From Bacteroidota bacterium (GTDB lineage Bacteria > Bacteroidota > Bacteroidia > JACCXN01): a DNA stretch of 6,274 nt. This document shows positions 1 through 5,902 of the stretch, one piece after another. The notes under the pieces are model-generated. The model was not told the DNA's origin. It did not search any database and saw only the letters and a list, made by a program, of their open reading frames with translations. A program made the translations under genes and the position numbers. Each line of letters starts with the position of its first letter. Positions within the stretch are counted from its first letter, which is position 1. The DNA lies in contig CANHPJ010000113.1 of NCBI GenBank assembly GCA_947462515.1, positions 1-6,274 of the forward strand, written 5' to 3'.

Positions 1-155
1 GAAGGGTTCACCGAAGTAGAGTCCAGTTTGCCGTTTCTTGAACCAAAATGGCGTAAAATATCATAAGCAAAATCCTTATCAGTATTTTGAGCTTCGGCAC
101 ATAAATTAAACATGAACGAGAAACAAATTATATATATGATCTTAAGGACATTCAT
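1..155 (-). CDS. Secreted carbohydrate-binding-like protein, 3' part outside window (paralog of next gene)
   Basis: Partial gene read on the minus strand from the ATG at 155-153; the frame stays open for 51 codons to the window edge, so the 3' end is missing. The N-terminus MNVLKIIYIICFSFMFNL followed by CAEAQ looks like a Sec signal peptide, with likely cleavage after AEA (around residue 22). A lipobox is not convincing, because Leu rather than Gly/Ala precedes the Cys. Residues 37-51 (FGSRNGKLDSTSVNP) match residues 34-48 of the neighbouring upstream protein at 9 of 15 positions, at the same distance from the signal peptide. The two are therefore probably tandem paralogs. It lies 112 bases downstream of that gene on the same strand, and a hairpin sits between them. 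By analogy it is an exported protein with a jelly-roll, sugar-binding-like module, but the part that would prove this is not in the window. Confidence 0.75.
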   Translation of the reverse strand, partial: MNVLKIIYIICFSFMFNLCAEAQNTDKDFAYDILRHFGSRNGKLDSTSVNP

Positions 156-212
156 CTGAATTATTTTTTTCGTTTTAGCTTTTATTTTATCCCTATTTAA
201 TTCTATAAGCAA

Positions 213-245
213 TTAATTTGCCCCTTTTTTACGGAGGCAAATTAA
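213..245 (-). terminator. Strong hairpin between the two tandem secreted-protein genes
   Basis: Bases 213-222 (TTAATTTGCC) and 236-245 (GGCAAATTAA) are perfect reverse complements, giving a 10-bp stem. Two further C-G pairs (223-224 with 233-234) can form inside, past a one-base bulge, leaving an 8-base loop. It lies just after the stop of the 873-268 gene and before the start of the 155 gene. No clear T-run follows the stem on the minus strand, so it is not a textbook intrinsic terminator. It could instead be a partial terminator, a 3'-end stabiliser or a regulator of the downstream gene. Confidence 0.5.
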
Positions 246-267
246 ATCAAGCATCATAAAATTTGAG

Positions 268-873
268 TTATTCTTTTGCGGGAAGGTTTTCACCTGTTTC
301 ACTAATTAAATCGGGTCCCATTATATCATCGAAAAAGTAAATACTGCCATCTTCAGCACCTGGAGCAAACATGAGGTTAATCATATCCACATCTTTACTT
401 GAAACCATGCTTCCTTCTGGGGTTTGAGCAAATGTAAGTACAACATTTTCCCATTGGTTTTGAACCGTGGTATAGCCTTGAAACTGACTATTGATTCCAG
501 ATGGATAGCTTTCATTGGTTTTACTTCCAAGCTGCATTTCAATCAGTGTGCCTACCGGGGCGCTAGTGTATACTTTCATTGATAATTTAGAAGGAAATCC
601 TTCGTGGCTTGCATATGCACTTACATCAGACATTTTTTTCGTTGGATAAATTTTGATGTTATCGAATTTTGTGTTTTTGTCTCTGATATACTTGGCACAT
701 TTTAAGCTTTTGTTTACTTCGCTTGATCTTGGGTTTTTTGATGCTGTATCGAGTTTACCTGATACCACACCAAATTTTATCAAATTACCTTTTTCAAAAT
801 CTGCATAGTTTTGTTGAGCAACAGCCATCACTGGCAGGCAGACAATCATCATAATTTTTATTATTTTTTTCAT
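268..873 (-). CDS. Exported protein with carbohydrate-binding-like jelly-roll module
   Basis: A 201-residue protein starting at ATG 873-871. Residues 1-19 form a Sec signal peptide (KKIIK, then a hydrophobic stretch, then AVA before QQ), so the mature protein lies in the periplasm or outside the cell. The rest looks like one beta-rich domain. Residues 35-65 hold FGVVSGKLD, NP and the KCAKYIRD strand. Residues 107-135 contain VGTLIEMQLGSK followed by YPSGINSQFQGYTT. Residues 139-148 read NQWENVVLTF, and residues 164-187 end in IYFFDDIMGP. This pattern (bulky N/QWE strand, F-APG segment, Y-FDD-GP end) recalls the non-catalytic module attached to many Bacteroidetes glycoside hydrolases. I see no catalytic domain and no type IX sorting tail, so it is a stand-alone module. 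Binding of a glycan is inference; the ligand is unknown. A paralog follows 112 bases downstream. Confidence 0.8.
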   Translation of the reverse strand: MKKIIKIMMIVCLPVMAVAQQNYADFEKGNLIKFGVVSGKLDTASKNPRSSEVNKSLKCAKYIRDKNTKFDNIKIYPTKKMSDVSAYASHEGFPSKLSMKVYTSAPVGTLIEMQLGSKTNESYPSGINSQFQGYTTVQNQWENVVLTFAQTPEGSMVSSKDVDMINLMFAPGAEDGSIYFFDDIMGPDLISETGENLPAKE

Positions 874-1231
874 AGTAATTAGTTTTTTTTGTGAATGTTA
901 TATTAATTTAAATCATAAAATTTTGCCATAATTATTTTTTAATTCTAAGTGTTTGAATTTCATGTTTTTAATTATTCAATTCTTTTTTATGGCATTTATT
1001 TGATGTTTAAATTGGGGAATTAATTATATGTTATTTTGGTTTATTTGATAATGAAAATCATTTTTTTCAAACCACCGCTCTTGAGCGTTTCTATTTATAT
1101 TTAATAATGAGCTCGTGCCCTTTAAATTGTTTTGTGCTGTTCATTCAAGGTTCATATTTTTATTTGCATTCACTTTACTGCTTTATTAAATAATATATTT
1201 TTGCGGAGTTAAATTATACAGGTATTTGTTG
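874..1231. other. Divergent AT-rich intergenic region
   Basis: About 358 bases separate the minus-strand secreted-protein gene from prmC. I see no convincing gene. It should hold promoters for both directions; only the prmC-side one (1174-1203) matches a consensus. A weak inverted repeat (1037-1042 with 1069-1074) and a short perfect palindrome (1076-1087, CGCTCTTGAGCG) are present, but neither can be given a role. No TAnnTTTG match was found by eye on the minus strand upstream of 873. Confidence 0.6.
1174..1203 (+). promoter_or_regulatory. Candidate Bacteroidetes-type promoter for the prmC operon
   Basis: TATTTTTG at 1196-1203 fits the Bacteroidetes primary-sigma -7 consensus TAnnTTTG exactly. 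TTTA at 1174-1177, 18 bases upstream, is a partial match to the -33 TTTG element. Transcription would start near base 1210, giving a leader of about 22 bases before the ATG at 1232. The region is AT-rich, so a chance match is possible, but it is the only such match I found close upstream of the operon. Confidence 0.5.
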
Positions 1232-2098
1232 ATGAGAATTTCGAGCAATAAGGTAAAATCCATAAAGCAATTTTTTAAGCAGGAGTTAAAGGACATTTAT
1301 CCTATTGAAGAGATTCAAGGATTTATCTTTCTGGCTTTTGAACATTATTTGGGTTATTCTAAAACTGATGTGCTTTTAAATGATGAAAAAACAGTATCTG
1401 AATCTGAATTATTGAAATTCAACTTTTTGGTTAAAGACTTAAAAAAACAAAAACCCATTCAGTATATATTAGGGAAAACTGAATTTTATGGCCTTAACTT
1501 TAATGTTGCTCCCGGAGTATTGATTCCAAGACCAGAAACAGAGGAATTGGTAGAAATGATCATCAAGGAAAATAAGGATAGAAATCAATTAAACATACTC
1601 GATATTGGCACCGGAAGCGGTTGTATTGCCATTAGTCTGAAAAAGTATTTGCCAATGGCATCGGTGTTCGCCTTTGATATATCTAAAGATGCCTTGAATA
1701 TTGCTCAGGGAAATGCCCTATTGAATGATGTTGAGGTTAATTTTGAACAAGTAGACATTTTGAATTATAATGAGTTCTCTCATGGAATAATGTTAGATAT
1801 CATTGTTAGCAATCCTCCATATGTATTAAAGTCAGAAAAAGAGTTGATGCAAAAAAACGTGTTGGATCACGAACCGCATCTGGCCTTATTTGTTAATGAC
1901 AATGAACCTTTTTTGTTTTATAAAGCAATAGGAGCCTATGCAAAGGAATATTTAAAAGATAATGGGATACTTTACTTCGAAATTAATGAAAAATATGATC
2001 ATGAAATTATCGCCGTTTTTAAGGAAATGGGCTTTAGTAACTGTAGCGTGATAAAAGATTTAAATGGTAAAAACAGGTTCTTAAGAGTCAATAAATAA
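1232..2098 (+). CDS. prmC: Peptide chain release factor N5-glutamine methyltransferase
   Basis: S-adenosylmethionine-dependent enzyme that methylates the glutamine of the GGQ motif in release factors RF1 and RF2 in the cytoplasm, aiding translation termination. Numbered from the ATG at 1232 (288 residues, typical for the family): an N-terminal helical substrate-binding domain covers about 1-75, followed by PIQYILGKTEFYG (75-87) and LIPRPETEELVE (97-108), both family hallmarks. The SAM-binding loop LDIGTGSGCIAI is at 123-134, the acidic end of the next strand is AFDIS at 147-151, and the catalytic NPPY motif that holds the target glutamine is at 194-197. TTG codons at 1226 and 1229 precede this ATG in frame. 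I chose ATG because it is the stronger codon and leaves a short leader after the candidate promoter. It is the first gene of the central operon, with ligA 77 bases downstream. Confidence 0.95.
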   Translation: MRISSNKVKSIKQFFKQELKDIYPIEEIQGFIFLAFEHYLGYSKTDVLLNDEKTVSESELLKFNFLVKDLKKQKPIQYILGKTEFYGLNFNVAPGVLIPRPETEELVEMIIKENKDRNQLNILDIGTGSGCIAISLKKYLPMASVFAFDISKDALNIAQGNALLNDVEVNFEQVDILNYNEFSHGIMLDIIVSNPPYVLKSEKELMQKNVLDHEPHLALFVNDNEPFLFYKAIGAYAKEYLKDNGILYFEINEKYDHEIIAVFKEMGFSNCSVIKDLNGKNRFLRVNK

Positions 2099-2115
2099 AT
2101 GCCAAATATTTTGGA

Positions 2116-2155
2116 GTTCACAACACTTAAAAAAAATCAGATTGAATTTGTGAAC
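2116..2155 (+). repeat. 8-bp inverted repeat between prmC and ligA
   Basis: GTTCACAA (2116-2123) and TTGTGAAC (2148-2155) are exact reverse complements separated by 24 bases that include an A-run. The pair lies wholly in the 77-base gap upstream of ligA. It could form a hairpin in the mRNA or mark a regulator site, but the long loop and lack of a following T-run argue against a terminator. Role unknown. Confidence 0.35.
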
Positions 2156-2175
2156 CTATAAGCAATAATAATTAA

Positions 2176-4179
2176 ATGAAGGAAAGAATAGAGCAGTTAA
2201 CAAGAGAATTACAGGAGCATAACTATAATTATTATGTGCTGAGTAAACCAACAATCAGTGATTATGAATTTGACATGCTCTTAAAGGAGCTGCATGATTT
2301 AGAAAAAAAATATCCACAGTTTGCTGATCCTAATTCACCTACCAAAAGAGTAGGAGGAGAAATAACCAAGAGTTTCGAGACCGTATTTCATAAATACCCG
2401 ATGCTTTCATTAAGCAATAGTTATAGTATTGAGGAGGTAGAAGATTTTGAAACAAGAATAAAAAAACTTGTTGATCACGATTTAGAATATGTTTGTGAGC
2501 TCAAGTATGATGGTGTTGCCATAAGCTTGACTTATAAGCATGGCGAACTAGAAAAAGCAGTGACTCGAGGCGATGGGATTAAGGGTGATAACATTACCAC
2601 CAATGTAAAAACCATTAAAAGTATTCCGCTAAAGTTATTTGGAAATGACTATCCCCAGGAGTTTGAGGTTCGTGGTGAAGTGTTCATTCCCAAGGAGGTA
2701 TTTGTTCAAATCAATAAGGAGAGGGAAGAAAATCAGGAACAGCTTTTTGCGAATCCCCGAAATGCAGCATCAGGAACTTTAAAAATGCAAGATTCTTCGG
2801 TGGTGGCTCAACGTAAACTGGATTGTTTCTTATATTCATTGAATGGGGAAAATCTACCATATAGCTCACATTACGAAAATGTCTTAAAATCAGCTCAATG
2901 GGGATTAAAAGTACCGGATTATAAGCGAAAATTCATTGCTAAATGCAAGAACATAGCTGAAATAAAAGAATTTATTGACTATTGGGATAAAGAACGCCAT
3001 AAATTAGAGTTTGATATTGACGGGGTAGTTATAAAAATAAACTCATACCGTCAGCAGCAGGAATTGGGTAACACTGCCAAATCTCCCAGATGGGCTATCG
3101 CCTATAAATTTAAGGCTGAAAGGGTAGAAACCATTTTAGAATCAATATCCTATCAGGTTGGAAGAACAGGCGCTATCACTCCTGTGGCCAATTTAAAGCC
3201 GGTACTTCTAGCCGGTACAGTTGTAAAGCGCGCCTCATTGCATAATGCTGATCAGATTGAAAAACTGGACGTTCGTCCCGGCGATACGGTATATGTAGAA
3301 AAAGGCGGAGAGATAATACCTAAAGTTTTAGGTGTTAATTTTTCTAAAAGACCTCAAAATTCAGTTGCCTTGGAATATATTTCCAATTGCCCTGAATGTG
3401 GTTCAGAATTGATTCGTGTTTTGGGCGAAGCGGTTCATTACTGTCCTAATTCGGACGAATGTCCGCCACAAATAAAGGGGAAACTGGAGCATTTTGTAAG
3501 CCGAAAGGCAATGGATATTGATGGCCTGGGTGCCGAAACCATAGAGCTTTTATTTCAGAATGGTTTGGTAAAAAATATCGGTGATATCTACGATCTGAAA
3601 AAAGAATCACTTTTATCCCTAGATCGGATGGCCGAAAAGTCAGCCAATAATTTATTGCAAGGAATCGAAAAATCAAAAACGATTCCTTTTGAGCGTGTTC
3701 TGTTTGCACTGGGCATCAGACATGTAGGTGAAACGGTAGCCAAAAAGCTGGCTCGTTATTTTAAAAACATCGATTCCATCATTGATTCCTCATTAGAAGA
3801 ATTATTGTCGGTGGAGGAAATAGGAGAAATTATAGCAAAAAGCGTAAATGCTTATTTTTCAGACAAAAGAAATCTTCAATTAATAGAAAAACTCAAAAAT
3901 AAAGGGCTTACCTTTGCACTTTCTTCTGATCAGCTTGCTGATAAGACAGATAAATTTAAAGGATTGACATTTGTCATTTCCGGCGTTTTCAGCATATTTT
4001 CGAGAGATGAAATAAAAGAACTTATTGAAAAAAATGGTGGCAAATGCACCGGTTCAGTATCTGCAAAAACAAGTTATTTAGTTGCAGGTGAAGAAATGGG
4101 ACCGGCAAAGAAGGAAAAAGCCGAAAAACTGGGTGTTAAACTCATCGATGAAAATGAGTTCGCCGCAATGCTTAAATAA
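2176..4179 (+). CDS. ligA: NAD-dependent DNA ligase
   Basis: Seals nicks with 3'-OH and 5'-phosphate ends in duplex DNA using NAD+, in replication and repair. The 667 residues are a normal full length and every domain is visible. Domain Ia (about 1-60) contains HNYNYYVLSKPTISDYEFD, which binds the nicotinamide part. The adenylation domain has the KYDG motif at 110-113, with Lys110 as the AMP-accepting residue, then EVRGEVF (164-170), NPRNAASG (193-200), DGVVIKIN (282-289) and KFKA (311-314). An OB-fold follows from about 325 (GRTGAITPVA, then KRASLHN). The zinc finger has Cys405, 408, 423 and 429. Helix-hairpin-helix repeats cover about 440-575, including DGLG and LGIRHVGETVA. A BRCT domain spans about 594-667 (FKGLTFVISG to the end). 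ATG start at 2176. Expected to be essential; probably cotranscribed with its neighbours. Confidence 0.98.
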   Translation: MKERIEQLTRELQEHNYNYYVLSKPTISDYEFDMLLKELHDLEKKYPQFADPNSPTKRVGGEITKSFETVFHKYPMLSLSNSYSIEEVEDFETRIKKLVDHDLEYVCELKYDGVAISLTYKHGELEKAVTRGDGIKGDNITTNVKTIKSIPLKLFGNDYPQEFEVRGEVFIPKEVFVQINKEREENQEQLFANPRNAASGTLKMQDSSVVAQRKLDCFLYSLNGENLPYSSHYENVLKSAQWGLKVPDYKRKFIAKCKNIAEIKEFIDYWDKERHKLEFDIDGVVIKINSYRQQQELGNTAKSPRWAIAYKFKAERVETILESISYQVGRTGAITPVANLKPVLLAGTVVKRASLHNADQIEKLDVRPGDTVYVEKGGEIIPKVLGVNFSKRPQNSVALEYISNCPECGSELIRVLGEAVHYCPNSDECPPQIKGKLEHFVSRKAMDIDGLGAETIELLFQNGLVKNIGDIYDLKKESLLSLDRMAEKSANNLLQGIEKSKTIPFERVLFALGIRHVGETVAKKLARYFKNIDSIIDSSLEELLSVEEIGEIIAKSVNAYFSDKRNLQLIEKLKNKGLTFALSSDQLADKTDKFKGLTFVISGVFSIFSRDEIKELIEKNGGKCTGSVSAKTSYLVAGEEMGPAKKEKAEKLGVKLIDENEFAAMLK

Positions 4180-4223
4180 ATCTATTCATCAAAATATAAA
4201 TTGACAACTTAACACGAAATCAA

Positions 4224-4781
4224 GTGATTTGGTTAAATAATTTAAGATATAAAATTGGACATTATTTTTTGAAGCAAGAACTTGTCGATTTCTCAAGAGA
4301 ACGGGGATTTGATGGTTTCGAAAATTCAAAGAGTATAGGTATACTTTTTGATGCTACTCAAAAAGATGACCTTGAATTAGCTACTCGCTACGTAAAATAT
4401 TTGAAAGACCATAAAAAAAGAATTAAATCCATAGGTTTTTTTCAAGGGAAAACAATTCCAGACATGGTTTTTTCAAAATTGGAATTCGATTATTTTACCA
4501 AAAAGGATTTAAATTGGTATTTCAAGCCTATGCCTGGCTTTGTGGATCAATTTATTAATGAAGAGTTTGATGTTTTAATCGATCTTAATTTGGATTTAGC
4601 CTTTCCGCTTCAATATATTTCGGAGCTTTCTAAGGCCAAGTTTAAAATCGGTAAATTTCAAGAAGGTAATACTCATTTCGATTTTATGATTGATGTGCCT
4701 GAAGATAAGGGAATAAAGTATTTTCTCAGAAATCTGGATCTTTACATTCAACAAATAAATACAATTAAAGGCAATGAATAA
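4224..4781 (+). CDS. DUF6913-like conserved protein of unknown function
   Basis: A 185-residue protein that resembles the DUF6913 family, which I associate with Bacteroidota; the assignment is from memory of sequence pattern. It has no signal peptide or membrane segment, so it is probably cytoplasmic. After a basic N-terminus (about 1-30), an alternating strand/helix pattern appears: SIGILFDAT (37-45), a charged helix, then IKSIGFFQGK. Near the end come the hydrophobic stretches FDVLIDLNLDLAFPLQYI and AKFKIGKFQEG. This suggests an alpha/beta fold, but no catalytic motif is recognisable. The start is GTG at 4224: an in-frame TAA at 4197 closes the frame upstream, no ATG or TTG lies between, and the next internal Met is about 80 codons in. 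It begins 44 bases after ligA and its last 8 bases overlap dapA. Confidence 0.8.
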   Translation: MIWLNNLRYKIGHYFLKQELVDFSRERGFDGFENSKSIGILFDATQKDDLELATRYVKYLKDHKKRIKSIGFFQGKTIPDMVFSKLEFDYFTKKDLNWYFKPMPGFVDQFINEEFDVLIDLNLDLAFPLQYISELSKAKFKIGKFQEGNTHFDFMIDVPEDKGIKYFLRNLDLYIQQINTIKGNE

Positions 4782-5655
4782 GCAATTACAAGGAACTGGT
4801 GTAGCGCTGGTGACCCCTTTTGACAATTCAGGTAAAGTTGATTATGCCGCGCTAGGCAATTTAGTTGAAAACATAATTTTAAACTGCGTAGATTATCTGG
4901 TTGTTTTAGGTACCACCGGAGAGTCCGTTACGCTGAATAAACAAGAAAAAAAACAAGTTGTATCCCATGTAATAGCTGTTAATAAAGGCCGTTTACCTGT
5001 TGTGTTAGGACTTGGTGGAAATAATACTTATGAACTTATTGAACAAATAAGTGAAACTGATTTTAATGGTATAAGCGCAATTTTATCTGTTTCTCCTTAT
5101 TATAACAAACCTACACAAGAGGGTATATATCAGCATTATAAACTTATATCTGAAAAAAGTCCTGTTCCCATAATTTTGTATAATGTACCCGGGCGAACTT
5201 CTTCCAATCTCTTGCCAGAAACTACCATACGATTGGCCAGTGATTTTAAAAATATCATAGCCATAAAAGAAGCCTCCGGAAATATGGAGCAGGTAATGCG
5301 AATATTGAATCATAAGCCAAAGGATTTCATGGTCATCTCCGGCGATGATTCCTTAACGCTTCCAATGATTGCTTGCGGTGCCCAAGGAGTAATTTCAGTA
5401 GTTGCTAATGCTTATCCGAAAGAATTTTCAGATATGGTAAGACATTCACTCAAGGGCGACTTTGAAACAGCCCGTATAAATCATTATAAATTGCTCGAGA
5501 TCATTGATAATTTATTTGTTGAGGGTAATCCTGCCGGAATAAAAGCTTGCTTAAAAATAAGGGAAATTACAGGTGATAATTTGAGATTACCTCTGGTTAA
5601 TGTTGGCGATAATACATTTAATAAGTTAAAACTATTGAATCAAAAATTATCATAG
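4774..5655 (+). CDS. dapA: 4-hydroxy-tetrahydrodipicolinate synthase
   Basis: Condenses pyruvate with aspartate-4-semialdehyde, the first committed step of the diaminopimelate/lysine pathway, which also supplies peptidoglycan. The 293 residues form a typical class I aldolase TIM barrel. The opening GTGVALVTPF (7-16) is characteristic. GTTGES (46-51) holds the pyruvate-contacting threonines. VSPYYNKP (106-113) includes the tyrosine of the relay shared between subunits. YNVPGRTS (136-143) supplies the catalytic Tyr136 and the substrate-binding Arg141. IKEASG (164-169) holds Lys165, the Schiff-base lysine, and ISGDD (188-192) matches the usual strand. NAL/KDPG-type relatives are less likely, because the Arg in YNVPGRTS is the mark of DapA. 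The ATG at 4774 overlaps the stop of the preceding gene, suggesting translational coupling. It is the last gene of the operon. Confidence 0.96.
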   Translation: MNKQLQGTGVALVTPFDNSGKVDYAALGNLVENIILNCVDYLVVLGTTGESVTLNKQEKKQVVSHVIAVNKGRLPVVLGLGGNNTYELIEQISETDFNGISAILSVSPYYNKPTQEGIYQHYKLISEKSPVPIILYNVPGRTSSNLLPETTIRLASDFKNIIAIKEASGNMEQVMRILNHKPKDFMVISGDDSLTLPMIACGAQGVISVVANAYPKEFSDMVRHSLKGDFETARINHYKLLEIIDNLFVEGNPAGIKACLKIREITGDNLRLPLVNVGDNTFNKLKLLNQKLS

Positions 5656-5658
5656 ACA

Positions 5659-5684
5659 ATTTTAGCAATCATAAACACTAAAAT
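5659..5684. terminator. Candidate bidirectional terminator between convergent units
   Basis: ATTTTAG (5659-5665) and CTAAAAT (5678-5684) are exact reverse complements with a 12-base loop. They lie just after the dapA stop and include the TAG stop (5680-5678) of the minus-strand gene. On the plus strand the repeat runs into ATATTTTTC, a short T-run. The stem is AT-rich and weak, so the termination role is tentative. Confidence 0.4.
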
Positions 5685-5890
5685 ATTTTTCGGAATAACC
5701 ACAAAAGAAAACTTAAAGCTATACTCACCAATATCATGCTGGTAATGGGAAAATAGAATTTAAAGTTTTCTTTTTCTATTTTTATATCACCGGGTAAATT
5801 TCCAAACCATGATAATTTATCCCCAAGTAACCAAATTAAAGTCCCTGCCAGGGAAATAATAATTCCAATTATAATCAGTTGTTTCCCCAT
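5678..5890 (-). CDS. Small two-helix membrane protein, DUF2905 family
   Basis: A 70-residue protein of unknown function, in the usual size range for DUF2905. Residues 4-22 (QLIIIGIIISLAGTLIWLL) and 48-66 (PITSMILVSIALSFLLWLF) are two membrane segments. Between them lies a short polar loop with the family signature GNLPGDI (30-36) and KFYFPIT (44-50). The C-terminus is basic (RKIF). I chose ATG at 5890-5888. An in-frame TTG three codons upstream (5899) would add MKK and leave only three bases after the preceding gene, so it remains an alternative. It follows the HutD-like gene by 12 bases on the same strand, indicating cotranscription, but the pairing does not reveal a function. Confidence 0.85.
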   Translation of the reverse strand: MGKQLIIIGIIISLAGTLIWLLGDKLSWFGNLPGDIKIEKENFKFYFPITSMILVSIALSFLLWLFRKIF

Positions 5891-5902
5891 TTTCTTCAAT
5901 CA

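Noticed and set aside
84..110. Possible lipoprotein signal (Cys after FNL) in the left-edge partial protein
   Set aside because: Leu directly before Cys breaks the lipobox rule, and AEA followed by Gln gives a normal signal peptidase I site three residues later.
1037..1087. Weak inverted repeat TGGTTT/AAACCA and palindrome CGCTCTTGAGCG
   Set aside because: The first has a 6-bp stem with a 26-base loop. The palindrome has only a 5-bp stem with a two-base loop, and the following sequence is AT-rich without a clean T-run. No gene ends just upstream on the plus strand.
1051..1104. 17-codon ORF starting ATG AAA ATC in the divergent intergenic region, possibly a leader peptide
   Set aside because: Short and AT-driven, with no ribosome site, no consensus promoter in front and no composition suggesting an attenuator (no run of one amino acid tied to a nearby biosynthetic gene).
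3446..3709. Open frame on the minus strand inside ligA
   Set aside because: Lies fully antisense to the well-conserved zinc-finger and helix-hairpin-helix region of ligA; its translation resembles no family and is explained as a shadow frame.
4596..4826. Open frame on the minus strand across the DUF6913/dapA junction
   Set aside because: Antisense to two supported genes, with no recognisable domain or own promoter.
5083..5313. Open frame on the minus strand inside dapA
   Set aside because: Antisense to the catalytic core of dapA; no family resemblance.
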